The notes: generated from the letters alone by a model not told the origin. A DNA stretch of 64,000 bases from Tenrec ecaudatus (GCF_050624435.1 NC_134546.1:41309501-41373500); one strand, 5' to 3'; positions 1 to 11,180 are shown, counted from the stretch's first letter. Translations and numbers: made by a program.

Positions 1-781
1 TTTTCTTGCAGTGGAAGTTCCCTTTTCCAACACTTCCCAGCAAAGGCAAGGTTTTTCTTCCTTTCCCCTAACATAACCCCCTCATAGGTTTAGGCCTTCT
101 AAGACAAAAGCCAAGGGGAGGCGTTCCCTTTGGGAACTGACTGCTTTGGCCTGATAATCTCATTGAGACCTGGTTACTGCCTTGAAATGAGAGAAAACAC
201 AACAAAGAGCTCTCATTTTTTTTTTGTAGCCATGAAAACAAAAAGCAGTGTTCTAACAAACTATTTTCAAATGTTCTCTTCCTTAGTAAATCTTCAAAGA
301 AACATTCCCGCATCACTGCCTCTCTTCCAAAAATGGACCATGTGCGCTCTCCGGGTTAGGGACCCTGGTTTCAGCCCTGAGTGGTGAGCGCATGGTGGGA
401 ACTCTAACTTTAGCATAGCGCTGGGGTGAGGGGGTTGAGATCCATGGCAGCTCCCTGTGTTAGTGAGGTGGGTCTGACTGGACACACAACCCCTCTCGAA
501 GAGCTGACTGTGTTCCAAGATTAGGTTCAGTCTCCCCAGGGGACTAATTGCTAGTAGATCTGTTTAGAAACTCTATCACTCTCCTCTGAGGCTTGGGCAA
601 CATAGGTTAGGTGTTGGTCTTTGGCCATAGCTGCGTGAGGATTAAGCTAGGACTAATTAGTAAGTGGATTGGAACCCTAAGCAGGTTTTCCAGCTATATC
701 CTGTTCATTCTCAGAGTGATGATTATTAATCTCTCTCCATAACTATGATTCTGTAGCCTCTGGCTCTTGAGAACCCTAAGG
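1..781. other. Downstream flank, no recognised feature
   Basis: Ordinary AT-balanced sequence beyond the 3' end of LHCGR. Short open frames on both strands do not resemble any protein I know. I see no exon-like stretch with splice sites and no repeat I can name. Confidence 0.5.
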
Positions 782-960
782 GTGTGGTTCTCAACCTTCC
801 TAATGCTGCAGTCCTTTAGCTCTTTATGACCCCCGCAACCATAAAATTATTTCCTTTGTTACTTCATAACTGTAATTTTGCTACTGTTACGAATCGGGCA
901 ACTGCTGTGAAAAGGTCTTTGACCCTCAAAGGCATCGCCACCATAGGTTGAGAATCGCTG
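782..960. mobile_element. SPIN-type hAT non-autonomous element
   Basis: The ends read 'tggttctcaacc' and 'ggttgagaatcgctg', which are the inverted termini of the SPIN hAT family. The middle carries the family's 'acttcataactgtaattttgctac' type core in diverged form. Length about 179 bp, typical of internally deleted copies without transposase. No convincing 8-bp target duplication remains. Confidence 0.8.
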
Positions 961-1000
961 CTCTGAATTGCTGTTGGCACTCTTTAAGGATGCTCTATAA

Positions 1001-1163
1001 AAACCCCAAACTCACTGCCATGAAGTCAATTCTGACTCATTGTGACCCTATAGGACAGGGCAGAACTATCCCCGTGGGTTTCCAAGACCGGTAACTTGAC
1101 AGGAGAATACAGCCGCCTCTTTCTCCCACACAATGCTGGTGGTTTGGAATTGCTGACTTTGTG
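1001..1163 (-). mobile_element. Afrotherian tRNA-derived SINE, partial
   Basis: Reads in reverse with the diagnostic tail ('aactcactgccat', 'gtcaattctgactca', 'taggacaggg') but lacks the tRNA-like head. It lies only 40 bp right of the SPIN copy. Confidence 0.8.
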
Positions 1164-1911
1164 TAAATATTCTGTATTTATTAGGGCAATGAGACTTTAG
1201 TTTCTAGTTACAGGCATTGGTTTTCAGTAGTTTAAGTTGTATAAGAAAAGTAATAACTTTAGTGTGAGTAGCAACGGTTAGTGGCAGGGTGCGCATGGCA
1301 CTATAGTGGGGCATTTTATTTTGGCAATGTTAGGAAGTTAATATGCTATTTTCATGTAAATATATTTCAAGCCAGGTGGAAACCTTGTGATTTACAACTA
1401 GAAATCTAAATTACAAGTAGAAAGCCCATGGTAATAATTCTCCAGAAGAAAGGAATGATTTTAAGAAAAATATTACATGTTTTAGAGAAAATATTTTTAA
1501 TTATGAAAACGTTGACATATTAGCAACATTTACACATGGATTTATTACTTTTTTTTCAGGAAACAAACTGGGTTCTTTACAGCAAATATTATGAATGAAT
1601 AATATCAATGCCCTTAAAATATTTTGTAAGTTTAGATGAGCTTTTCTAGTTTGATTAGCTTTTTAAAATCAATTTACAATCTACAAGTGATAATATCAAG
1701 CATGGCTTAAAAACTGATACAAATTTCTTGAGTTGTTGATGTTTTTCTGACTTGCACATGAGATTTTACAGAATAAGAATACCAATGCTCTCTTTGGGAC
1801 CATCCCATAAGGGAAATGCTTCTGAATCAGGACCATTTTATATTTCAGGTGCAAAACTCTGTCAGCTAAAAAACCCCAACAATTATGGGATACTATGTGT
1901 GAGATTCTAAG

Positions 1912-2096
1912 ACATAGATTCCCAAACTTATTTGGCTGACCACACCCTTTTCAGAAAAAAAATTACCCGGCACCCCTGGCAATTAAAAACATTTATAATA
2001 TAGCCCATAATGTGAATAAAGCATGGGTATATGCTTGTGAAGTCCTACTGGATTGTCCCAGCGGCCACCAGGGACAGTATTGTCCACTTTGGGAAA
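1912..2096. mobile_element. Short hAT-like MITE
   Basis: Bounded by 'gattcccaaac' on the left and 'ctttgggaaac' on the right, an imperfect inverted repeat. Flanking 8-mers attctaag (1904-1911) and cttctaag (2097-2104) match at 7 of 8 positions, as expected for a hAT target duplication. A related copy lies at 41189-41386. No coding capacity. Confidence 0.6.
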
Positions 2097-2104
2097 CTTC
2101 TAAG

Positions 2105-2986
2105 GGAGCGAGCGGGAGAAAAAATGGAGTAAAAGAAGCAGGACATCACCAAAGGCATTTGTAGCTTACAGGAAGATTAATTAGTGGTAGTGGGTGTGAA
2201 AGTATGGACATGGGAGATATGGATAAGGGGAAAAACAAGGGAGATGTGTGTTAGTAGTCCTGAGGCAAGAGGAAAATGGCCTGAGGTGTGGGGATGACAG
2301 TAAGAATGTACAATAAGGACCTGAAGTAGAAGACAATTCAAAGGAAAAACTGGCAGGTCTTAATGACTAAAGTGACGTGGGAATGCGAATGCGGGAGGCA
2401 GTACAAATAGGGCTGCACAAGTTAAAGCTTTGTGTATAATGTAGGAAATAGCACTATTTATGTAAAAGGCCAGGAAAGGTAGTTTCAGAATATATATATA
2501 CAAGTAACTTCGCTTCAGACAGTATCAAAGAGTGCATGTTTTATACATGCTGCCGTTCTGCTTTGTTGTTTTGGTTCTGGGGTGTATATATTAGTCCACA
2601 AGTTTACTGGGTCGGTACAAGCAACATGATCAATCACATTCTGCCACATCAGTGACAGAAAGTCTAGAACTTGCTTACCAGGGAGCGGGCTGAATACAAA
2701 CCAGTAACTAGTTATTGGGTAGAAAAGGCAGAAATTACACCACCAGGGCTCCTTAAGTAAAGTTCTGGAACAGTAAACCCATTATCTGGAAGAAAAACCA
2801 GAACTAGGTTACCTCTCAGGATGAGAGTGAGAGACTAACTGAGACTAGACATGAGAGAACTTTTTGGAGTGATAACATTTCATATCCTGGTAGAGATACA
2901 GGGATGTGCATTTCTTAAAACTCATTGGCTAGAAAAATGATGATTTGTGAATTTCACCACATGGAAATTTTAGCTGAAAAAAACTC
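2105..2986. other. Downstream flank; holds one arm of a local duplication
   Basis: No gene. The segment 2698-2766 recurs in diverged form at 3231-3316 (shared 'accagtaactagttatt', 'ggtagaaaag', 'cagaaa' and 'caccac..gggctc'). The remainder is unremarkable. Confidence 0.5.
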
Positions 2987-3187
2987 ATACAAACTCACTG
3001 CTATTGAGTCAATTCTGACTCACGGCAACCCTTTAAGGCAGGGTACAATGACCCCTTTGGTTTTAAAACTATAAATCTTTATAGGAGCAGAAATCATCAA
3101 CTTTTTCCCATGGAGGAGCCGGTGGGTTTGAACTGCTGACCTTGCAGTTAGCAGCCCAATTCGTAGTCCAATGCCACCCGGGTGCCT
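2987..3187 (-). mobile_element. Afrotherian tRNA-derived SINE
   Basis: Nearly complete reverse copy: tail phrase at 2990-3030, central 'gaggagccggtgggtttgaa', and 'tgaccttgcagttagcagcc' before a degraded head ending 'ccacccgggtgcc'. Confidence 0.85.
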
Positions 3188-3471
3188 TAATTAAAAAACT
3201 ATATATATTATAATGAATAATAATACTGATAACCAGTAACTAGTTATTTGGTAGAAAAGTCAGAAATAGGAAAGACTCATTTCAGTACACCACTGGGGCT
3301 CTTTAGATGAAGTATTTAGGGCTAATGATATCGACCACTTACTTTGAGTTGTAGAAAAATAAGATAAGTTAATGGATAAATACTAGATGGTAATAGAGCT
3401 GATAAAACATTGCCGAATCTAAGTGGTGATTTCACAGTTCATACAGTTTTTCTGTACATACATTTGAAATT

Positions 3472-3477
3472 TTTATT
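3472..3477 (-). promoter_or_regulatory. Candidate distal polyadenylation signal AATAAA
   Basis: A perfect AATAAA on the gene strand about 770 nt past the stop. A 3'UTR of this size fits my recollection of the human transcript, but AT-rich sequence gives such hexamers by chance. Confidence 0.3.
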
Positions 3478-4018
3478 TAAAAAAATGAACAATTTAAGGA
3501 ACCTTGAACACACATGAAACCTTTGGAGGGCAAGGTGGGAAGCAGTAATTTAATTTAAATAAGTACACTCTAGAAAGAAGATAGATGAAAGGCTTAGAAA
3601 CATGTCAATCCAGTAGAACTTTCTGTGAGGACGAAATTGTTCTGTAATCACTAAGCCCAGGGGCTATTGAGCAGTTGCAATGCGGTAGTTTAACTGATGA
3701 TTCATATTTTAATTTTAGTAAAAATTAGCCACATGTGGCTAGTAGCTACCACATTGAACAGTGCTTCTCTAGACTAGAGTATGCTTCTGGAACTATCTGT
3801 CAAGAAGGACCTGCGTGTTTGTGTGTGTGTGCATGTGTGTAATTTTTATGTGCTATGAACGAACATTTTTGCAAAAAAGAAATAAGTATTACAACAAAAG
3901 AGAACGAGGGAAAACCAAAGGCATACAAAATATCACCTCAGTTTTAAAAATCAGAGTCAGCAGACATAAAATTTCTCTCCCAAAATTGCTCTAAACATCT
4001 CTCAACAGCCTCGATGTC

Positions 4019-4024
4019 TTTATT
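4019..4024 (-). promoter_or_regulatory. Candidate proximal polyadenylation signal AATAAA
   Basis: First AATAAA on the gene strand, about 220 nt past the LHCGR stop codon. Use would give a short 3'UTR. No downstream element was tested. Confidence 0.3.
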
Positions 4025-4244
4025 TTGGGGTCATCATGTACAACTGAACAATAGTTTTCAGACTGACAAAGGCCCATGGAGCAGCATACTTTGAGCTAGG
4101 TGAAGGGAGGTTCTTTTTTTTTTTTTTGCTGGATGTGCCCAAGAATAAATAATTTCCTAAATCCAACTCTTGATGCTAAATTGCTGGTACAGGCAATTTC
4201 ACAGATAGGGGAACAATCCAATAAGGTGGTCTCTGATGTCACCG

Positions 4245-5394
4245 TCAACACTCATTGCAGCAAGCCCTCTCTAGGACAGCTTTACATTGATGGTTGAACG
4301 TGGACAACTTCAGAGTGGGCGGAGGAGGCTGACGAGAGCCACTGAGACCATTCTTGCAGTTGGAGGCATAAGCTGAAAAATCCTTTCTTCTATACCATTC
4401 GGCTTGGCGTTGGCAGTAGCCAAATTTGCTCAGCAAAAGAAAGAAGTCTCTTCGGAATGCCTGTGTGAAAATCGCGTACAGAAACGGATTGGCACAAGAG
4501 TTGACGGGGTAAAACAGAACCAGGAGAACTTTGGAGTTGGTCACTGTGATAAGGGGCACTTTGAAGGCAGCTGAAATGGCAAAAAAGGAGATGGGTGCCA
4601 TGCAGGTGAAGTCGGTGAAGATGAGGATGGCCATTTTCTTAGCAATCTTGGCGTCTGTGTTGGTGGCCATCCGCTTTGGGCTCTGCACTGCACAATAGAT
4701 TTTAGTGTAGCCCGCACAGACGACCATGAAGGCCACCACGTTGGTGATCAGGATGGTTAGGATGTAGCCTTGGGAGAGCGCGCTCTCCACGTCCATCGGG
4801 AGGCAAATGCTGACTTTCATGTAGCTGCTGACCCCCACGAGGGGCAGCAGGGCGATCAGAGCCGACAAGAGCCAGCCTCCGAGCATAATCGGAATTGCGT
4901 GTCTCAACCGCAGCTTTTGGTCGGGCTGCAGCGCGGAGGTGATGGTGTGCCAGCGCTCTAGGGTGATGACCGTGAGCGTGTAGACGGAGAGCTCACTCGC
5001 GAACACGGTGAAGAAGCCCGCGGCGCGGCAGCCGCGCCCGGTCTGCCAGTCAATGGCGTGGTTGTAGTACTGGCCTTTGGTTCGGGAGTCCACGGAGGCG
5101 ATGAGCAGCAGGTAGAGGCCCATGCAGAAGTCGGCGAAGGAGAGATTGCACATGAGGAAACGGGGCACGGTCAGTCGGTAGCGACTGGTCAGGAGCACTA
5201 CGAGAACAGTCATGTTGCCCGTGACGGCCAGGATGCCGATCAGCCAAATCAGGACCCGGAGGAAGTCGTAGCCCATGATATCTTCGCAGGGGTTGAAAGC
5301 GTCGGGGTCTGGGGCGCAGCGGAAAGTCTTTGGGGAGCAGAATCCGTAGTCGTAATCCCAGCCACTCAGGTCATCCTCCAAAATGGCAGAGTAG
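4245..5394 (-). CDS. LHCGR: LHCGR exon 11: hinge end, seven-helix domain, C-tail
   Basis: This exon encodes the rest of the hinge, all seven membrane helices and the cytoplasmic tail to the stop at 4247-4245. The acceptor AG is at 5396-5395; the first base completes a Leu codon, then reading continues Y-S-A-I-L-E-D-D. Counting from the Leu at 5381 as residue 1, the sulfatable tyrosine motif DYDYGF is at 9-14, helix 1 about 41-63, helix 3 about 118-140 with C118, the ERW motif at 142-144 (the receptor family's version of DRY), the extracellular-loop-2 partner C193, helix 6 with FTDF at 255-258, and NPFLY at 298-302. These are the key Gs-coupling and disulfide residues of the family. Odd points: the usual Cys-Cys palmitoylation pair after helix 7 is Tyr-Cys (322-323), and the tail ends with four cysteines in the last 13 residues. 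It is clearly not FSHR or TSHR. Confidence 0.98.
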
Positions 5395-5440
5395 CTGTAA
5401 GAGAATATTTGGGCTTAATATCAATAAGTCGCTTTGGAGG
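5395..5440 (-). other. LHCGR: Intron 10 acceptor region
   Basis: The gene strand reads a pyrimidine-moderate tract, 'ttctcttacag', directly before exon 11. The AG is unambiguous because the frame from exon 10 joins exactly at this point. Confidence 0.85.
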
Positions 5441-5540
5441 CCTAGACGTCTCAAAAATGATTCTGCAATTGGTGGTGGAGATGATTGTGCCACTCTTCTT
5501 AATAGGGCTGAACGATTAAATGGTATGCTCTGTGGATCGT
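5441..5540 (+). repeat. Fragment of a LINE-like 3' end ('family A')
   Basis: Reads 'ggtggagatgattgtgccactcttcttaat' in pieces, matching the 3' ends at 8358-8535, 13065-13375 and 39965-40370, which share a 'gatgatggtgataattatacaactctt' type core. It ends about 45 bp from the exon 11 acceptor. I do not know the family's name. Confidence 0.45.
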
Positions 5541-6545
5541 CTCACAGGGTAACGATTTAAAAAGAAATAGAAAATTCAAAAAAGCAAATTTTAAAGAATA
5601 ACTATTTTAAAATTATTAGATGAAATATATATTTTTTAATTAAAAAAGTTAAGGGTCATCCTTAGTGTTTTTATTTTAAAAAAGAGGAAACAACAGCCTG
5701 AATCTTTGTTTATTTGTTAAATTAATTGAAAAGGCAGAATTTATTACAAGTTCCTTAAGAAGCGAGCCAGAGCTAGGTAGACTTTTTTTCCCCTTAATAG
5801 ATGTTACATATTGATTCAAGGATTTAATGAAGCTGCTTACCAAGGATGATTTTCTCTGGAAAACAAATTTAGAGAGACAGTATATGCAATATATGTATGC
5901 TAACTCCAGAAGAAGCTGTTCTTAGCATTTTTCATAGATATTTATCTCACTTGGTTGCCAGCCAGACTGCACCCAAGCTGTCTGTCTGTGGCATAACACA
6001 AGTGAGGTGGTAAGATGAGCATGGTTGATAATGGTCAGCTACTTGTTTGCAAGTTCAGGTCATGAGTGATCAAATAGCCCAGTTAATAACTAAAAATCAA
6101 GGCTCAATTAGTAGAAACTGGGAGCAGAGAAAAGGGGAATCTTGTATAGTCATGGACGAGAGAGAGAAATCGTGGAAGTAGTCATGCCTGAGGGGTGTGT
6201 GTCAAGGACAGAGTGGATTGACCAGGGACTCCATCCCGAGGGAAGGGACAGCCCCTCTCCCGCCCCGTCCCCTTGCCACTGCCAGCGTTCAGGCTTTTAT
6301 CTCCCCTGCAGCACAGTGACCGATGGTTACTTTCCTGACTGCTTTCCTCCATTGATAGCAGTCTCCCAGCCCATCCTGCACAGTTCTCCTGGGGTAATGG
6401 CCTTTCCTCAGCACAAACCTATTAAGTTCATTTACCCTACTCAAACTTTCACTGGGTCTGAGACTCCGTGTGCTTTTCACCAGTGTCTGCTTACAGCTGG
6501 CCTCTGTCTACTCTCCAATCTCATCTTTAAGAAGCAGCTAGCTGG
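5541..6545. other. Intron 10, nothing recognised
   Basis: AT-rich then more balanced intronic sequence. A 141-codon open frame on the plus strand (6142-6567) has no family resemblance and runs into a SINE, so I treat it as chance. Confidence 0.5.
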
Positions 6546-6760
6546 TAACCAGTGGCTGTTGCGTTGATTCTGACTCATGGAGACTCCTTGCAGGTCAGAA
6601 TAGAACTGCGCTCCACAGGGTTTTCAAGTAGATGGCCAGACATTCCCCAGTAGATGGGGGAAGTAGATGGCCAGACCTTTCTTCTGAGGCACCTCTTGGT
6701 AGACTTGAACCTCCAACCTTTTGTTTAGCGCATTCGCCCTTTGCAGCACCCAGGGACTTT
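6546..6760 (-). mobile_element. Older subtype of afrotherian SINE
   Basis: Variant with 'gtagatggccagacctttcttctgaggcacctc' type middle and 'cttgaacctccaacctttt', ending 'gcacccagggac'. A short internal duplication of 'agtagatggccagac' is visible at 6628 and 6662. Confidence 0.75.
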
Positions 6761-6784
6761 AGCAGTACAGCTGTGTAGTTCAGT

Positions 6785-7045
6785 TCCTCTGCTCTGGAAC
6801 TACACTGCCTGAGTTCCAGTCCTGGCTCAGGCTTGTAGGGGTTATGCATATCTAGGAAAACTATTTGCATAACTGCGAGTTTTTCATTTGCTAAATAGGG
6901 GTAATAATCATATCTTCCTGTAGAGGTTATGCAAACCTGGGAGAACCATTTAACGTCTCCATGCCTCTTCTTCATTTGCCAAATAGGGATAGTAATCATA
7001 GCTTCTATGCAGGATTGTGCTAAGGTGTAACGCATGCAGAATATT
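6785..7045 (+). mobile_element. MIR-like SINE with internal duplication
   Basis: Shows 'gagttccagtcctggctc' followed by 'catttgctaaataggggtaataatcatat'-like and again 'catttgccaaatagggatagtaatcata'-like blocks, that is, the MIR 3' part in two tandem versions. Confidence 0.55.
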
Positions 7046-7189
7046 TCGAAGCATGCCTGCTATAAATTCAGTGTTCAAAACATGCTAAGAATTCATATTA
7101 TCTCTTGCATATCTTCTATCTAACTTTGACTTTCGGCAATGAAATAACTGGTGGTCCTCTGAATTAGCTCTGCTTTTTCACCTTTCTGC

Positions 7190-7510
7190 CTTGGCATGTA
7201 TTCTTTCTCCTTTTTGGAATTTCCTTCCTATCCCTCTCTGTCTATTAAATTCCTCCTTACGCTTAAGGATAAACTCCTTTGGGAAGGCTTTCTTGATCCC
7301 ATACCCTACCCCACCCCAATTGTATTACCTTCCCTCTGGCTGGCCTTGCACTTAATCCACCTGTGGTTATCAAGTCTGACTGCAATCCGTGATGGTGTGC
7401 TCTCTCTTATTTAATCTATTAGCATTTTGAAGACTGGGGGCGGGGGTTATTCATGTATGACACCCCAGTACCTCACACCGTTTGGGGCCCCGAGTATCCA
7501 TTCCATAAAC
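7190..7510 (+). mobile_element. L2-like LINE 3' fragment
   Basis: The order 'ggaatttccttcc', 'ctttgggaaggctttc', 'attaccttccctctggc', 'gtgctctctct' follows the ancient L2 3' end. Strongly diverged. Confidence 0.45.
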
Positions 7511-8261
7511 GTGTGTGCAGTGAAAAAACATAAACCGGGTGGAGGGGTGACTAGGCTCTGAGAGGACTCAAGAGGCCACAAGGACAATGAGCATAGCTCA
7601 ATGTGTGTAAAGCCACCAAGCTTTCTCCTTGCCCACAGTCTGCTAATTCCATTCTGGGAGCTGGAGAAATTGGCTGTTATTTTCCTGTCAAGGCCATGAC
7701 AAATGTACATTTCACCTTAGGATCCCTCACACATTAAAAGAAGATTTTCCTCTACTGGCAAACTCAACCTCTCAGGTTGTTTATTAGGAAGTGTGGACCT
7801 AATATGGGGACTGAGTGGAATATACATTAGATCAATACAGGTTTTGAGCGGGGAGGCACAGACTTAAAAGAGAAAGAAGTGTATGTCACGAGGCTCCAAA
7901 AGGGTGCTTGGACATCAGACACACCAATTCGGAACCCGCGCAGGGCTGCTGCCGAGGGCAGGAGATTGCCAGGGAACTGGACCGGTCTTTCTATTATCTT
8001 TATAAATAGCACATTCCCCTGTCTCTAGCTCCTGGACACACCAATGTAGTTATGAGTATTTTTCTACCTCTAAAGAGATAAGGTGGTTATGAAGAGCTAT
8101 TAAAGAAAATGGGCCATTCATTTCTTGGCATGAAAAGGGCCCTTCAAGACCAACTCTGACTGCTTCCTGGACTTGGTAAGGAAGCCAAGGTTAAAGGGGA
8201 CAGTGGCAGCACCAGGTCTTCCTCCCCAGAGGCCTTCCTCCTCTTTTCCGTCCCCAGTCAG
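7511..8261. other. Intron 10, nothing recognised
   Basis: Intronic sequence without a repeat I can name and without an LHCGR exon. GC-balanced; no open frame with family resemblance. Confidence 0.45.
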
Positions 8262-8605
8262 AGCTCTTCAAGGTGTGGTCATTAAAATGCAGATTCCTGG
8301 CTGGACCCCAAACCCTAAATCAAAATACCTAGAGGTGGTTCGGGGGCTGCAATGCTGGTGGTGATTGGGGGTGGGGTGGGGTAAAAGGGAGCTGACGTCA
8401 AGGAGTTTAGGAAGGAAGAGGATGTTTTGGAATTGATATTGTGGTAGCAATTATACAATACAGCTTGATGTGATTGAACTATGGAATGATATGATATCTG
8501 TATTAACTCCCCATAAAATGGTTTTGAAAAATATATATCTCTAGAGGCAGAGCCCAGGAATCTGCCTTCCTTTGAAGCAAGCTCCCTGGGTGATGGTTAC
8601 ACGAA
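8262..8605 (+). mobile_element. MER5A-like hAT MITE split by another repeat
   Basis: Left part 'attaaaatgcagattcctggctggacccc' in style (8278-8340), right part 'gagcccaggaatctgc..aagctccctgggtgat' (8548-8600). Together they give a MER5A-type element interrupted at 8358-8535. Confidence 0.5.
8358..8535 (+). repeat. Family A LINE-like 3' end inside MER5A
   Basis: Contains 'aattatacaatacagcttgatgtgatt', 'gaatgatatgatatctg' and 'ccccataaaatgg', matching the other family A copies. The host MITE resumes right after its A-rich end. Confidence 0.5.
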
Positions 8606-10567
8606 ATAATGACCTTTTACTTTTGCTTTCTTTAAAATCAAATGAAACTTTCCAGCTATTGTCTTGATTTCCTGTACTTGCTTCTTATCAAAGTCATTTC
8701 AGTGGTTAGAAGCACTGATCTAAAAAACAAAACAACTCTCCTATGTTTTTCGAATAAATTCATGTCGACAGTAGGTCAAATATGACCCTCCCTTCCAGTC
8801 TTGCCCTGCTCCTTTTTTTTTCTAGCCTTACTGGGCCAGGTTCTGGTGAGGAATTTCTCCTTGGGGATCTGTCTTGGGACCATTCGTGGGATGGTCACAC
8901 AGCACTGTGCTATGGACAAAGCCCTGCGGAAGCTGTCCTTAGCCCTGAGCTGTGACACGGTGAAGGAGTGTGGCTGGGCTCCCAGGAGAGTTAGCGCATC
9001 TGATTGTTAGCACCACCGGCCCAGTCCCAACAAAGGATGAGAGGGGAAGAGGCTGGCCAGGCAGGGGGGAGGACAAGTATCTTGGGGAGAGCAGGTAAGG
9101 CTTGGTGGATGCCCTAGAATCTCTGTTGATGGTTGTCTGGCAGGTAGCCGGAGAGAGAAGACTCGCGATGGAGAATGCCTTTTGCTTAGGTTTTTTTTGT
9201 TGTTGTTTTACTTTTGGGTGGAGGGTTGTGGTTGGCAATTAGGAGGTTTGTTTGAAAGCAGTGTTGGGTAGCGACCTCCAGATAGTATGTAAGGTCCTGT
9301 GGGTGGGCTTGGGTGAGGCTGATGAGGAGTGTTGGGGACGGGCTAACGTACCCCCTGTTCCCAAAATGCCCCTTGGCTCGCTCACTGACTCTACCCAGAA
9401 AGGGTTTCCTGTTCAGGAGAATAAAGCCATGCTGTTTTAGGAGTTACGTGGGCCGGCAGCTGATGGAGAGAATCTCAAGAGAGAAAAGTAGACAGTGTGA
9501 AGGAAAGCAGCCCCGGGGCTTGGTGACATGAGACCTACAGGAAAGAAAAGACAAGGAGACAGAAGCTCCTGATTTTCCACGTCTACACGCTTCAACGACT
9601 CCCTTCACTTTCAATCTGGAAGTAAAATGGCGTTTCATACAGATGAGGAACAGTAATGAAGAAATGTTTCAGAAAGGACAAGAACTTGTCCAGGCACACC
9701 CGGCATTTCACAAAAGTCACGGCCCATGAGTCCATTTCCAGCTCTGAGGGCCCCAATGCCCAGAATTTGCCTATTATCCCATCGCTGCCTGAATGCAATT
9801 CAGAGATTCAAAGAAAATAGAGAAGAGAAAAAAATATGTAGAAGAGGGAATGGAGACTAGTGCAGAATCATAGAGGGGCATCTGGTCTTTCAGCCTGCGA
9901 TGCAGAGGGGCGGCTAAGAAACGTCCTCGTCTCTACAAACGTGACAGCAGGACCGTGGACATGACCTTCTGAGCCTTCCTCCTGTGCACTTGAACGCAAG
10001 CGGACATGACAGGACAGCCAGCGTTTCTAAAAGGGAAACATGTCGCCCATCCGCCCGGAGAACAGAAACGTTGCTCCCACCCACTCTCAGACGGAGTCCT
10101 TTTAGACCCAGGAGCGCCGTGATCTTGATTGAAGGTCATGTGATCAAAGTGTTGCTGAAGGGAGGTGGCTATTCTGGAAGGTGTGTCTGAGTCACACAGT
10201 CTTATGGAAAGCCCACCAGGTGACCCGTGACAATTCCTGCAGCGGAAGCTAACACTCAAACGGGCTGTTGGTGACAGGAGAGTGCCTGCCACGGACCTTC
10301 TGGCTTCTGAGGAGGCTTGAACTCCCGAATGAGCATCATGAGCATCGAATGGCACGTTTTAAAGAGTTTTGTATTTCCCACCGCCCCCGCCAGTTGAACG
10401 AGATACCCGAGGGGCTGGACAAAGGGAGATTCCCATTTGTAAACTGTGAAAGTATTGAGAAAGGCTTTGCCCACATCCCCTCCGGCCACAGCTTTCATCC
10501 GCAGAACAATAAGGGGTTTAGAGAACAGGAGAGAGCGTCCTGCGGTCCGTCCCACGCAGATACTCAC
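8606..10567. other. Intron 10, proximal part
   Basis: About 2 kb between the MITE and exon 10 without a named repeat. There is a modest rise in CpG near 9930-10100. Open frames here lack splice context or similarity. The exon 10 donor (GTGAGTA on the gene strand) is at 10567-10561. Confidence 0.5.
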
Positions 10568-10648
10568 AGCGTTTCATTAGTCGGTTGCCTTGCTGTGCCT
10601 TCGCATTGTTTGGAAAAGTTTTCGAAAATGGAAAATGAAAAATTCTGC
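10568..10648 (-). CDS. LHCGR: LHCGR exon 10 (hinge)
   Basis: 81 nt, the length I know for exon 10 of this receptor. Acceptor AG at 10650-10649, donor GTGAGTA at 10567-10561. Translation after one leading base: [20 protein letters not shown], then Q-P-T-N-E-T-L. It keeps the hinge cysteine and three N-glycosylation sequons (NFS, NFS, NET). Exon 10 is the segment that marmoset LHCGR transcripts skip and that matters for LH versus CG response; here its sites look fully usable. Confidence 0.95.
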
Positions 10649-11180
10649 CTGAAAGAGAAGAGACAAAGAAAGGAAGAAAGAAAAACAAAACCAATCCCCA
10701 ACAACACCCTCAGCAGTTGAGCTTTTGGTGTTTAAAGGAAAGCTGATCATATCTATTTATGCTCTGTTCATGCACATTCTTTATCTATTACACCGTCATC
10801 CAGCTCCCACCTTGGTCCCAACTGCGATGCTCCCTGCGGAGAGAGGGAAGGCTGCTGAGTCATCGTTAGAGGTTGCTGAATCCTGCGTGGTGCGGGCTCT
10901 GGAGATGAGCAGGCTGCCATTTGGCATAGCCGGCGGGGGTTTTCACTGCTCATGGGACCCTATCCTGTGCGGCCACTCTCCCCTCCACACTGGCCTTGAT
11001 TAACAAGCAACTCTCTGGAGGCCCCCTGGCTTTGGGTCTCCTTTGTGAGGCCCCGAAGGTTTTGACCTTATATTATGACGTGGATTTTATCATTATTTTT
11101 TGCTTATGTGCAGAAATGTACATATGAAGGCGCTTCCCACTTCTCCACCTTTCTCTCTCCGAAGACAGGAGGCCCGCGAG

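Larger units (their letters stand above)
3188..4244 (-). other. LHCGR: LHCGR 3'UTR and immediate downstream flank
   Basis: This lies directly past the stop codon, so transcribed 3'UTR must begin here; its end cannot be fixed from sequence alone. It holds several minus-strand AATAAA candidates, a short TG-rich run near 3815-3840 and a T-tract at 4113-4128 (an A-tract on the gene strand). Confidence 0.5.

Noticed and set aside
1-4244. Exon of a neighbouring gene downstream of LHCGR
   Set aside because: No stretch with coding character and splice sites was found in the flank.
5058-5519. 153-codon open frame antisense to LHCGR exon 11
   Set aside because: A shadow of the GC-rich receptor coding strand; continues across the splice acceptor into intron 10.
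6142-6567. 141-codon plus-strand frame in intron 10
   Set aside because: No recognisable domain, and its end lies in a SINE.
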